Shown: positions 52,079 to 64,000 of the stretch, piece after piece
How positions within the stretch are numbered: the stretch's first letter is position 1
Layout: the number at the start of each line of letters is the position of its first letter
From: Caprimulgus europaeus
Lineage: Eukaryota; Chordata; Aves; Caprimulgiformes; Caprimulgidae
Reading direction: 5' to 3'
Length of the DNA: 64,000 nt
NCBI GenBank assembly: GCA_907165065.1
Contig: OU015524.1
Coordinates: 60,057,295 to 60,121,294 of the forward strand
Program-made: the position numbers and the translations under genes
The notes under the pieces: generated by a model
What the model was told of the DNA's origin: nothing
Database searches by the model: none
The model's input: the letters and a program-made list of their open reading frames with translations, nothing else

Positions 52079-52833
52079 CATAGAATACCAGGTTAGAAGG
52101 GACCTCAAGGATCATCCAGTTCAACTTTTCTTGGCAATAACACAGTCTGGATAAGATGGCTCAGCACCCTGTGCAGCTGAATCTTAAAAGTGGCTAATGT
52201 TGGGGCATTCACCACTTCCCTGGGGAGGTTATTGCAATGGCTGATTATTCTCATTGTGAAAATTTTTCCTCATGTCCAATCAGAATATCCCCAGAATAAA
52301 CCTGTGCTCATTGCATCTCATCTTTTTCATGTGTCTCCTTATAAAAAGGGATTCTCCATCTTCTTTGTACCCCCTTTAAATACTGGAATATGGTGATGAG
52401 ACCTCCCCTAAGCCTTCTTTTCCTAAGGCTGAACAAAACCAATTCTTTCAGCCTTTCCTCATATGGCAGGCTTCCCAGTCTTTTGATTATCTTCATGGCC
52501 CTTCTTTGGACCCTCTCCAGCCTGTCCACACCTTTTTTGTATAGTGGGGACCAAAGCTGAACACTGCATTCCAGGTGTAACCTGACAAATGCTGACCAGA
52601 GTGTGATAATGACTTCTTTATCTCTGCTGGTGATACACTTGTTGATGGAACCCAGCATCCTGTTAGTTTTCTTTGCTACAGCAGCATAATCACTCATATT
52701 GAGCTTGTTGTCCACTAGAATCCCAGGTCCCTTTCCACAGGGCTGTTCCCTAGCTGAGTAGATCTCAGGCTATGCTATATAGCTGTATTAAGTTTCCCCA
52801 GGTGCATGACCTTGCACTTGTCCTTGTTGAACT
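52079..52833 (-). mobile_element. CR1 LINE of a different subfamily, 5'-truncated
   Basis: The 3' end reads TAGAATACCAGGTTAGAAGG and then GACCTCAAGGATCATCCAG, unlike the TGTCAGGGATTGG type of the younger copies. It contains ACAGTCTGGATAAGATGGCT and TTCACCACTTCCCTGGGGAG, which I associate with an older avian CR1 subfamily (CR1-X-like). A minus-strand frame of 135 codons (52715-52308) preserves AAVAKKTNRMLGSINK, VRLHLECSVQLWSPLYKKG and LERVQRRAMKIIKRLGSLP, the ORF2 C-terminal region. Similarity ends near 52833 at TGTTGAACT, which corresponds to the region just after the RT core. The full length would be about 4.5 kb, so the copy is heavily truncated and inactive. Confidence 0.9.
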
Positions 52834-55800
52834 AATTATCATATGACCAGCTGTGCATATTCACACCACTTACAGTATCATTGCTGGATGTGCTGGCTTA
52901 TGGCAGAAGAGCACTCTGAAAACTACATACAAAAGTGAGCAGGCACCAGCTTACATGCCAAAGCTGAGCTGCTTCTCACTCAAGATGCACTGGCATCTAT
53001 TTCTATCCTAGAAAAACTGTTCAGTGCACAAACATGTTGGGATGGCATATTCTGACTTTCACATCAGTTTAAGCAAATGCATTAATTTTCATTTGTAGAA
53101 CAAATGGACTTTTCTGATAAAAGTTACAGTTACTTGATTTCAAAATCAACTTTATTGTGTGCCAAACAGGTGAATATTCATCCACTCATTCATGAAGTTC
53201 TGCATGGGAATTAGGTTGTTTGTTCAGCAGAGATATCAAACTGTGGTGAACAGGCTGCTGTAGTGTTAGTGATGAACTTAATTGGCATCCAGTGACAATA
53301 AAATAACAGAGGGTACTGCAGGTCAAACTTCAACTCCATCGGCAGAGCTCTGTGGGGAAGCTTCCACAGTACCTGCTGCACTATTGTTCCCCCTATTCAG
53401 TACTATCATCATCTCTTTCTGATGAACACTAGGCTTTTTATTTTAAACCAAAAAAAACGCACAAGGGGTTCTATGTGCCAGGATGGTGTAATATATGATT
53501 TACATAAGAAAGGGTGAATAGACTCAAAATATCTCCTTGAAAAACAAGGAGTTGAGTTTTCCTTTTTAATGATAAATTCTCATGTCACACTCTGTATCTC
53601 ATTGTGAGTCTCCCACAAAATCATTTGATTAGAAAAGCAGAGGATAATTGGCATGACAAAAACAAGGACACAAGAAGTGAGGCATTATGTGCTGTTTCCA
53701 CAAATATTACTGCTAATTGTGTCAATTAAATTATCTAATTAGTCTACAGTAAATCACTTGAACACACACTAGCACAAATTCAAAGCATATGTCTCTACAG
53801 AGAAACTAATAGTTCCTAAAGGGTCAGAGTTTAGGAAAAACCATCAGACATAGCATGAGCAAAGAGTAACTCTGATTTGAATTTTGTTAATAATCAAGCA
53901 TACCTAAGTAGTGTGCAGGTCACCCTGATGCCTGGGAAATTATCTGATAATAAGCATTACGTGTGGAGGAATGACAAAATCAGACCTGGACACATCCTGA
54001 CCATTCTAGTAAACAGCCCAAAGCCATGGCTGTACCACAGCAGGGCTGAGCTCACATTAAAAAGCCTTTGTGAAATGCAGGGTATGTGTGCTGGCCTGTG
54101 TTCCACAAGCTTGGAGCAAGGCGTGCTCACCTACAGCATACTGCATGGGCAGACCAGTAGAGGCGAAACCTGCACTAGTCAATTAAATGTTCACAGGACC
54201 ACTATCTCATCCACTGAGACCACCTGGCAGAGAACAGCCTGTGCCCATACCACTGAGCTCTCTTACAGCCCCAGGCCACATGCCCCCAAGTCAGAGTGCC
54301 TGTTGAGAATGGTCACTGGCCCAAGCTGACTTTCAAGTATGCCCAGGAATTATTTAGGTGAGTAGTAGTTGACACAGGCCAAAACTACCTTGGGCTGCTC
54401 TCTCGCTTGGGCAGTTCTGAAAGTTCCAGGTTTCTCCAGCACTTTTAATTTCCTTGTGCACAAGCAGTCATGATGTCTGTTTTACCCTCTGCATGATGCA
54501 CTCTTACAGAGTCAGCACTATTTTCATATAGAGAGAGTAAGCAGGTTGCAGACACTGGGATCATAGGTTTGACTAATGTAAGAAACAAGTTCTTCTCCAA
54601 AGTAAATCCTTTATCTAAATATGATCTTTATCTGTAGTTATAAATGGAAGCCTTTAGCTAATGACATTCTCATACTCTTTCTAGGCACATACATGCCCCA
54701 AACTGACAGGCCAATAATCAACTTCATTATCAAGAGCCCACCTTAATCTTTGACAACGTCCCTAGTAAGATATGTTGCCACAAGGGAAGAATAAGAATGG
54801 CCTTAGAAGGCTAAGGGCGATGAAAAAGTTGCATTCTGATGTTTGATACTTTCTGGAAATAGCTCTTCCCAGTCATCAGTACAACACATGAAATAAAGAA
54901 GGAGTGTCTGAAGAGCAGTTATCTACAGAATCTTTTGGGAAATTATTGTTTGGAGAAAGCTTCTGCAACATAATGAACAGGAGGCTGTCATTTTTCATTT
55001 GACACCAATTGCTGTCATTGTTCATTGATGTTTCATTTCTCACATTTCACATGTTTAATAGGAAATAAACTAAATTATTATTTTGTTGTGGTGTGATAAA
55101 ACCAATTGAAAAACACAACATACACATATATTTTAAAGCTGACAAAATTAACCCTTTACTTTGTCAAGGTATCTTAGTATGCTCTACTGTTTTTAAATAT
55201 AGTTGATCTTTTATATAAACATGTCTGAATATAAACTGAAAACCAGAATCTCCATAGAAGAGTATTTAGATTGTATCAAATAGTAATTGAAAGGAATTTC
55301 TAAGTGTAAAAATGGAATATGAACACCAAAATAATTTTGATTCCTCAGTCGCAAATTAAATTTTTAATCAACTTTTCAAGTTGCAAAAATGTCCCCAGTA
55401 GCTATAAGACGAATTGTGAAAGAAAAGTGTTAAAACTTGTGAAGAGCAGGACTGAAAAGAAGTTTTGGATGATAGGAACTTTTGTCTTCCATTCAATAAC
55501 TAGCCACTCCCCACCAAAAATTGTTACATATACACTGTACAGAGAACCTCTTACTGTCTTCATAACTGATTTTACTTCCTCATTTATCATTCTTAGTGAA
55601 TACACCAAAATTTTGGAATAAAATTTAATCTTTTTTTTTTTTTTTTCCCTGAACTAATCATATTTCCCTTCCCCTTTACCAGACAGGGATATTTACAGTC
55701 TATAAATATTTATCAATTTTGTGACTTGTGCAAGAGGTTTCAGTCATTTTTCCAGAAAGCTATCATAACTGTGTGTTTAAGTACCTCTGTCTATAAGTGC

Positions 55801-56479
55801 AGGAGGCTAGTTCAAAAAAATATCAGTGTCTAAATTAAGTGCTTATCTAACTTCTCATCATCTAGATGTCATAAAATTATATAAACTAAACAGTGAACAG
55901 GTTCTAGTTCAGGTTACCTTTTTCTTTCTAACAAGATATTATTTAATGGCACAGTTGTTCAGGACCAAAGCATTTATTAAAACAATATTTGTAGATGTGC
56001 TTCCAAGGATTGGGTGTGTCTCGTAGAAACAAAGAATTAAACTTGAGCATCTGTATTGCCAGGGAAACACCCTAAACCTTCATCATGGTCATTTCTCTCT
56101 GAATAGTAACAATGATGCTTTGTTTCGCTCTCAGTTGTGTCATTATTGCAAGTCTTAAGTTTTCATTTATTATTTTTACTTTGTTCTAGTAATTTGTAAT
56201 TTTAGTAATGGAAAAGTGCATGTATATTGATTGTCCAGAACAAAAAAGAAAATAGATGTTTTAAGCATGAGTCAATAATGAAGCTATCAATTTTAACAAG
56301 TAAGCCAAGCCTTTATTAGCTTTATTACCTTAGTTTCATGCTGGTTAGTCAAAAGTAGGGATGGCCATGGCACAGTGCTTGGAACCCCAGCCTGGTAACA
56401 TTTTGTTTTCTGATACATGCCCTTCTACTTAGCACTTGTTAAACTGCATCCAAAAGACTGATCCAGTTTTGACTGCCCT
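52834..56479. other. Unique non-coding DNA with one GC-richer block
   Basis: Most of this is AT-rich without recognisable features. Between about 53960 and 54340 the base composition is markedly richer in G and C, and a 150-codon plus-strand frame (53877-54329) is open. I do not recognise its protein, so it may be a decayed repeat rather than an exon. A T-run lies at about 55631-55646. Confidence 0.5.
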
Positions 56480-56935
56480 AGTACAGGAAAGGCATTGATA
56501 AGCTGAAGCAAGGTCCATCAAGGTGGTTGAGGCTGAAGCACTCAGTTGGTGAGTAAAGGCTGAGGGACAAGGGCTGGTTCAGCCTGGGGCACAGACAGAT
56601 TCAGAAGGACCTAACAGCAGCCTCCCAGCATCTGGGCAGGGGTTGGAGGGGAGAAAGACAGTGTTGAGCTATTCACAGTGGGGCTTAGTGGGAGGATGGG
56701 AAACAACATACAGAAGTTGAAAAAGGGGACTTATTATCAGGAAACACTTTTTCATTTTAAGGGCAGTCAAGCAGTGGAATAGGTTGTGCAGTTCGTACCC
56801 TCAGGGGTGTTCAAAACCCGATTGGATAAAGCCATGATCTACTTGCGCAGCTGACCCTGCTTTGAGCAGGAGGTTGGAATAGAGATTGCTCAAGGTCCCT
56901 TCCAGCCTCAATGATTCTGTGGCCCTGTGATTCTA
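56480..56935 (+). mobile_element. CR1 LINE 3' end, plus strand, older subfamily
   Basis: The element ends in TCAATGATTCTGTGGCCCTG, TGATTCTAAAA, the CR1 3' tail in plus orientation. Upstream, CTTTGAGCAGGAGGTTGGAA, AGGTCCCTTCCAGCCTC, TCAAAACCCGATTGGATAAA and AAACACTTTTTCATTTTAAG follow the order of the 3' part of CR1 ORF2 and its 3' UTR. The 5' end is near GTACAGGAAAGGCATTG. The wording, including the AGGTCCCTTCCAGCCTCAATGATTCT end, fits an older subfamily than the minus-strand copies at 24359 and 49216. The coding frame is broken throughout. Confidence 0.88.
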
Positions 56936-59401
56936 AAATTACAAATAAAAATGTCTTAATAACTACCATTTGACTCCTCACTCTTAACAGCTTAGGAGTT
57001 TTGCACAATATATTGCAGTGTGGACCACTGTGAATAAGAAATAACTGCCTTTTGAAAAAAAAAAATGTCACCACTGTACCATGCAATGTTATCACAACCA
57101 CAAGGGTATGCAATTTATACTGTGATATCTTGATGGAACATATGCTACAGACAAAACAAAGACAGTTTTTGCCTTGATGTAGCTGAGTACCTTTGATGCT
57201 ACAATTAATTTGGGCTGGGCCAGCTGCCTTATAATTAAAAACAAGTCTTTGCTTTGCCAGACCTCATTTTATATATTGTTGTAAACATTCTTCTTGTGCC
57301 AATAAACATAGCTAGTGTTTCAGGTTAACTTTCCACTGAGGAGTAGGAAGATATTTCCTTCCCTTCTAGTTTCCCAAATACTTAAGTTAATTGGTTTTCA
57401 CTGTGCGTTCAACTATTTCCACAATAACCTTATTTCCCTTACACTGTGAGAAATTGGTGTCATGACTCCAAAGCAGGGGTTATCTAAGTAAAACAAGGAG
57501 ATTACACCTGGGTTTTGTGACCACTCTACCTCTCTTCATCCAATAGTATCCTCTCCCTTCTCACACAGAAGCTCATGCCAAATGCACCAGTTTCTGCATC
57601 TCCCACAGGGAGTTCTGGAGAGCATAAGGCAATGCTTTGCTGTTTCTGAAGCATCTGTTGATCCAGAAGTTGTTCTCGTTTGTCTCTTGAAAAAAAAAAA
57701 GCAGCAGGCTGTATTAATTTTGCAGGCCATGACTATACAAATGAAGAAAAAAATGTTTGAAGAAAAAAATTATATGGGCTAATACAGACTTTTCCTTCCA
57801 TTCTCTATTCTTCTTCATACTAACTCATTTAATAGATTCCCAAGTAATTCTGGATTGAGGGCAAAGCAGAGTTGCTGAAATGAGGTAAGCCTTGGTATTG
57901 CAAGCAAATGCACATGGCTGTCTTTCAGAGACAGATAAACTACATCTAGAAATCTTGCATAGTTGTGATGCTGCACAGATGCTGCAACATCCTCAAACAC
58001 AGTGGAACTGCATGTGACTGAAAGAAAAAGAACATCAAGGTCAGTAAAGACAAAGAAAGGAAGCTAGAGTGTAGAAGAAGAAACAAATCTTGATTTTTCT
58101 TCTATAAGACTGACTATTCCCTCTTTTCCACAGTTTTAAGATATTGAAGGCCCCTGCCAAATCACCTTTATCAGGTATAGCACGAAACTGTTTTGACTTT
58201 CTGTTTTATTCAAAGGTAGATATCATTGATTTTATTGACTGCTTCAGAGACAGTGCAGGTGTTCTAATGAAAGTTAGCAGAAGTGTTACAATCTTTTAAA
58301 ATTTGCTTTCTTTTCTAACTGCCAGCTTGCATAATTCAGAAATAATTAAGCATTCATGTAAAGACATTTCACAAAGCAAGCTCAGATATAATCATAAATA
58401 TACATACAGGATATTTTTTCCTCTTGGAAGGAAACAAATAGTCTTACAGTGATGGGTTTAATTTATTCATAATAATCATCAGAAATTTGCATATGATGAG
58501 TAAATTTTCCAAATGCAACATGTTGCAAGAATTGCACTATTTTTAAAACAGAATTGCTGGAGCTTTTAAACAAAGGAATAATTTAATAGCAACAAAGAAG
58601 TATTTACTAAAAATAAAAAAAATATTGCTTTTAATGAAGATCAGGAAAGGACATTTGTACATTATAAACTACAGAAACATGTCTATTTTCTGGAAAAAAA
58701 AAAAAAAAGTGTCTTTGTTTGCTGGGAACACTTTTTTAATATGGATCAAGGGATTACGTTGTCTTTACTTGTCATTTAGCATAAAGTTCCCAAATTCATT
58801 TGGATGGACCATGTGATAAAATGTGCTAAAATTTCTCCTTTATAGGTGGAAGAAATCCTGCTGATGAAGAAAATATGCATTTCAAAAAATGCCTGAAAAA
58901 CTGTAGGAAAAGTTTGGAACTATATAGCCCATAGAATTCTAGACAAAAGTTAATTGCCTTCCTGAATGGAATCTCATGCTGGATTCGTTCAGGGAAGAGC
59001 CAACCAAAGGGCTGCCTTCTAAAACAAAGATAAGTAGCCGTTGATCACAAGAGGTGAAAAAGTAGTTGATCACATGTAAGAGGATGTTCTTATGGGAGTA
59101 TATGTGTTACAGTTCATAGTTTGCTTTGCCATCACTCAGAACTACCTTTTTCTTTCACTGGATTTTACAGAAGGCTTAGAGGCCCCTGACGGCTTCTCCT
59201 TAGCTACATGTTTCAGTTAACTGATACCCATATGTGAGTTTCTCTTACTGCTTCTGACCTCAGAGACCTATGTGTGAGATAGATAGTATATACATTGGAA
59301 GAAGATGACTGGAAGGGTAGTGGTAGACAATAATTTTGGCATTAGTTTTTAGATACAGCACACAAGTGCTAGGTGTAACTTAAAAAAAAATAAAATAATT
59401 G
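56936..59401. other. Unique AT-rich non-coding DNA
   Basis: No gene is recognised. A-runs lie at about 57056-57065, 57690-57700 and 58695-58709. The sequence TCCACAGTTTTAAGATATTG near 58129-58148 weakly recalls old LINE text but is too short to call. Confidence 0.55.
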
Positions 59402-59595
59402 AATCTCAGAATCACAGAATGGTAAGGGTTGGAAGGGACCTCTGGAGATCATCTAGTTCAATCCCTCTGCCAAAGCAGATTCACCTAGAGCAAGTTCCAC
59501 AGGGTCACATCCAGGTAGGTTTTGAATATCTACAGAGGAAGCAACTCCACAATATATTCCAGTGCTCTGTCACCCTCAAAGTAAAGATGTTTTTA
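59402..59595 (-). mobile_element. CR1 LINE 3' end, minus strand, with small internal deletion
   Basis: The 3' tail reads AATCTCAGAATCACAGAATG and is followed by GTAAGGGTTGGAAGGGACC, TCTGGAGATCATCTAGTTCA and GCCAAAGCAGATTCACCTAG. These words match the subfamily of the long copy at 13850 (CTGCCAAAGCAGGTTCAC) rather than that at 24359. After GCAACTCCACAA about 15-20 bases of the usual sequence are missing before TATTCCAGTGCTCTGTCACC. The element stops at about 59595, so it is 5'-truncated. Confidence 0.92.
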
Positions 59596-62500
59596 GTGAT
59601 CTAAAAAGGAAAAAAACCTCAATGTATCACAAAAGAGGGTTCCTTATTCAAAGAGTGCATAGTGCAAATATAGGACAGAAATAAGAGAGGTGGGTAAGTA
59701 GGAAGTAAAGGGAAGATGATCACTGTTGGGCAGAACCAGTATTATGGGACTTCAAGTTCATTTCCTTCCTTAGAAATAGCTAAATATTTAAAATATAAAG
59801 AATTACAATACCACCATTGCCTATTCAAAGGATTTATTGTTAAGGTCTTTTCAATTCTGTCTTCCATAAGGGATTTGTTATAAAGTTGTATTATTATGAG
59901 GTTGGGTGACACGTGAAGTAAAATTAAGAAATGAGGGAGAATACATTTAAATAATGAGTACAGAGAGTGGCAAAATGATTAAGAGGGAAAGGGAAAAGGA
60001 GAGCTGTGGGACAGTTAGGGAGAGAACACATGGAGAAATAGGTGGGAATAAAATACCTTTTGTGGCTGGAGCTCATTGAACTATGTCCCTGTTCCATGCT
60101 GTTTACTAAGAATTGTTTCTGGAGTAGGATTTGCAATGTTATCCATTATATAAGAAATCCAGCTTCAAAACTTGGTATTTTCCTGTATCCGTGAGCTTGC
60201 ATGAGTATAATGGTTACATTTGGACCACACTGATAACATAGTACATTACACACCTATACTGATAATAATACTGAATGTAATGAGGGCATGGCATTATTCC
60301 TGGCTATATTACTGATTTGAGGTGACACACTTGTTTTCAAGGCCTATTTCATTCTACCTAGGTAACTTCTGCCTACAGCACATTTAACCAGTATTGAAAA
60401 ACTGCATGCTGGAAAGCAAATACAATGCTTGTCATTGTTGTTAGAAGACACAGCTGTAGCTTCCCACTTATTAGGCTGAAAATATATCCTGTACAGTATT
60501 GCTTTGGGCTTTGTCAGTGTACACAGTGTGCATTTTTGATACAACATGGGCTGATCTAACCAGACACAATGTGACCCTTGTAACAAACAGCACTAAAAAG
60601 AGATTTGCTTCTTTAATGGATAAAAACAGACAATTCCTTTGACAACAGCATTTTCAGCTGCCCTTTCATATTCAAGATGACTATGCTTATTAATAAGTAC
60701 TTGATACTACATCTATATTGAATTTCTGCTTGTTTCTTCATTCAGAAACCAGAAACATCACCAACATGATGTTTTGAAGACATTTGCAAGCTTCATAGAA
60801 CACCTAATGTAGATCATACCCTCCCTACTGGGATTTACTGAAACATCACAACAGTTTTCAGGCATGCAGTTGTCCATTTTGTTCTCAGTAACAGCAGCAT
60901 ATTGTAGACATACACAGACCTTAAAATTGGGAATTGCTTTCTGCATACTGGAAAAAATGTTTATGTAGTTCTTTTTGTGCAAAGGGAAAGAAATGTCCTG
61001 ACCTAGTCAATACACTTTTCTGGCATCAACTGTTCTAGTTATAGATCTGGCACTACAAAATGCAGCACTGAACTGTGCTTACTGGACAATAGTTGCCAAT
61101 TCAGCCACCCAGAGAGTCAGCATTAATCTTCTTGCAGGGTAAGTACAATTGTGTTACTGGAAATGAGAAGGACTTTCTCTCCTAGCCGTTCCTAGTTGAG
61201 ATAGTTGGGAAAATATTCTACAGTGGCTCAGAAACAAAAGAATATCCTTGACAACACCTCATATAAAGAAAGCTACTTTTAGATTTGCTTAGTCACAGAC
61301 AGAACTCTTAGTACTTTCAAGAGTCAACAGAAAAAGGGGGTTAAAATCTCCGTGAGCCATCTGTGAGCCATGTAGCCACTGCTGTCGGAGAGAGTCAAGA
61401 GCTTAAAGAATAGTAATTGTGCATAGAAGCATACTAGGAGACAGAAAGAGAAAAAAAGGAAGAAAAAAAAAAAGATGGCAATTGATTCATGTACTGTGCT
61501 AGCTCCTGGGAGTTTGCTGCTGGCACAATACACCCAGCTGAAGGTACACTGAGTACAGCTTGCACTATGCAGTCAGTCTCCTGACCAACTCTCCTGTGAG
61601 CCAGTCATTCTCCTGCTCAGCCTACATGCTGTATTTCATAGACATTGTCCAGGGCCACTTAAATCAAGGATAATTATATATAAATTATACAGGAAAGAGA
61701 AGTCAGGAACAATTCATTTTTATTCCTGTGAGTTGACTGGTTTTGCTTTTGACCTTCTGTCTTGCAAATCAGGGAAACTTTGGAATTTTAGCAGCGTCTG
61801 AGGTACCTGATTCTGAAAGGAAAGATTGCATTAGTATTTGGAAAATTTCAAAAGTCAGTTCTTGATTTTAGAATCAGGTACAGTTGTGGATTTTACGGGA
61901 GTTTATCATCCATAAAAGTGGGTTTAATAAGTCAACACAGACCATATGCAAATAGTTTATGGACACCTGTTTCTTAGCAGACATTTGCAAAATCCACACA
62001 ATCCAAGCAGGCAATGGGGTATAAATTACATTTTACTAATTACATAATAAATTACATTGTGTTTCTTCCTACATCTCTTGCCATTAACTCTGGTGCCATA
62101 CAGTAAGCCTTCTTCCACAGTTCTTCAAATACTGCAGATAAAACATGGTATTTAACATACATTAAGATCAATATATTTGCTGTTATAATCAGAGTTTTGT
62201 TATTTGTAGTTGTTTATCACGAATATTAGAACAAGAAAGATTATCCATGATTGAAGTACAAAATGATAATATTCTTGTAAACAACTACTGAGAGGAAAAT
62301 GCTGTGTCTGAGAAGGATAAAGGGTCAGATTTGGGTTGTGAGACCTGTATGGTTGAATAGCTTCTTGAAACTGTCACAGTACCTTTAGTTAGTGAGCCAC
62401 AGTTCAATATTGTCTCAGTTAAAGGGAAGTTTTCTTGCATGCCGAGGGAAAAATGTTGTTTTGAGTAGAACATGGGCTGCTTCCATACACTTTGCCTGTG

Positions 62501-63847
62501 AGGACAAAGTCATGCATTAACTGTATGATAAAACTCCAACAGAATGTGCAAGGGTCATATTTAATGGACTGAAAAAAACCCAAAACAAACCAAAACAAAA
62601 CAGGGAATGTAAATGACTGGAACTAGAGAAATAGGATTAAAAGGCACTGAAGTCTGCATTCAGCCTTGCAGATCTGTGCAGGCAAGAGGAAGCACTACAT
62701 GTTGGGACTTGGGTAATGTTTAGTCCTTCTTAACTTGGCCAGCACTACAGGAATGGAGTAAGTAGTGGAGGACATATACGTAAAGGAAATACCCATGCAA
62801 AGAAAATAGCTATTTTCCCAAATGTTTTGGCACAGTTTATGTTTTTTTATCCTGAGCACTTCCTATGAAACAGAATATTTCTTATTCATTGAATTTTTGG
62901 TTAGAAAACACTGTAAGACTAACATTTTGTTGCCTGGTTGCAAACCGCATCACTGTGTCCACAAAGTTCATAGTTTAGAAGCCAGCTTGGGAGACACTTA
63001 TCTATCATCATTTATCCTGTTCCCACTATCTGGTAACAGAGTTCTTGAGGCCTTTTAGAAAGCTTTTTTTTGTGTTTAAATGTTAAAAAAGTTTAAAAGG
63101 TTCCACTGTAGTTTCTGCTTCCCAGTTTTAGATGTTTCTTAATCAGGATTGTGGTTTTAGTAGCATTCTCACCAGAGGGTAAGTATATAAGCCTATGTTT
63201 GGAGCAATGCTAATGTTGTCAAAATGAGTGTCTGTTTAGTAGTCCAGGCATAGCAAGTTCCCATTTTCTTAAAATACACTGTCTGGACCTATTTTGTGTA
63301 ACAGATCCATCTATTAAAAATACATAGCCACAGGTTAGGCTTCTGGTTAGAAGCTGCATGTGCACAAATTATACAGTTATTTCAGACGCAGAAAATCACT
63401 AAGCATAATAAACCACAGAAAAATTACAATAACAGGATAATACAGTTACTTAACTGATGCTTAGCATATGTTTTCAACCAACATTTGTGGTTACATTAGG
63501 TTTTGTTGATGAGGTTAAAGGAACTTCTTTGCACTGGATGGCACGAGTTTAGGAGAAAGTTCTACAAATAATTTAGTTTGTGGCACAGGGGCAAAGACAA
63601 GAAGAAAGAGAGGGCAGTGCTGGGCTTGATTTATTTGGGAAAAAGAAAGGTAAGGAATAGTAAGAGATAAGCAGGTGACAGGCACAGTCTTCTTTCTTGT
63701 ATGGAGCTACATGGTGACATTCTTAATCTCAAAAAGTAAAAAAACCCCATATAATTAAAAATACAAGCATTTTTATATATATACAGACATTTATACTTAG
63801 GTATGCATATAGTCATGTTTCTGTTTAGAGAAGAGTCATTTGGGCAC
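59596..63847. other. Unique AT-rich non-coding DNA
   Basis: No gene or repeat family is recognised. A purine-rich tract (AGGAGACAGAAAGAG..., then A-rich) lies at about 61436-61477, and a short run of AAACCAAAACAAAAC lies near 62580-62602. Open frames do not exceed 80 codons. Confidence 0.6.
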
Positions 63848-64000
63848 CGAACCACACAGATGATTAAGGAAGTGGAGTATCTTCCTTATGAGGAAAGGCT
63901 GAGGGAACTGGGTCTCTTTAGCTTGGAGAAGAGGAGGCTGAGGGGGGACCTCATTAATGTTTATAAATATTTGAACGGTGAGTGTCAGGAGGATGGAGCC
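63848..64000 (+). mobile_element. CR1 LINE fragment, plus strand, continuing beyond the window
   Basis: From about 63848 the sequence matches the coding strand of the CR1 ORF2 C-terminal region. In the plus frame it shows words equivalent to [37 protein letters not shown] and GECQEDGA, and it is still running at the last base. This is the same region as residues of the minus-strand copy around 24640-24790. The frame is open over the visible part and close to consensus, so it may be a fairly young copy. The 5' break is near the motif preceding MIKG; its 3' end is outside the window. Confidence 0.92.

Overview
This window looks like ordinary nuclear DNA of a bird, most likely a neoavian. It is AT-rich by eye and rich in chicken-repeat-1 (CR1) LINE copies whose 3' ends carry the avian octamer (AGAATCAC on the + strand). 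It also holds ERVL-type long terminal repeats of the kind common in bird genomes. I find no bacterial, viral or plasmid gene organisation, and I cannot support any host protein-coding exon, tRNA, rRNA or known small RNA gene. The window is best read as a gene desert or the inside of a very large intron. Every open frame with recognisable protein similarity belongs to a CR1 reverse transcriptase; the remaining frames look like chance.

Layout. 1-5.5 kb: unique AT-rich sequence with two perfect palindromes and a short GATA-like simple repeat. 5.50-5.77 kb: a perfect 13-bp-stem hairpin abutting a plus-strand CR1 fragment. 10.2-11.56 kb: two different ERVL-like LTR fossils in the same orientation, the second followed by a tRNA-Leu-like primer-binding site. 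11.84-11.90 kb: three perfect 20-bp tandem units. 13.85-15.8 kb: the largest element, a minus-strand CR1 covering the end of the endonuclease region and the reverse transcriptase, with an internal deletion and a mutated catalytic motif. 19.3-19.7 kb: a probable very old non-autonomous DNA transposon. 21.3, 24.4 and 49.2 kb: three copies of one relatively young minus-strand CR1 subfamily; the 24.4 kb copy keeps 223 codons open. 34.3 and 38.75 kb: two much older CR1/L3-like relics. 38.46 and 47.22 kb: long perfect microsatellites, (AAT)40 and (AATAA)17. 47.98 kb: a strong CTCF-type motif. 52.1, 56.5, 59.4 and 63.85 kb: further CR1 copies, the last running off the window.

Nothing here forms a pathway or operon. 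The story is layered retrotransposition (ancient CR1/L3-like, then CR1 of other subfamilies, ERVL LTRs, then younger CR1) on unique non-coding DNA that may contain regulatory sites. I found no clearly new biological system. The items most worth checking are the CTCF-type motif, the old DNA-transposon relic, the nested LTR block, the hairpin next to a CR1 and the long pure microsatellites. All element family names come from memory of consensus sequences, not from a search.
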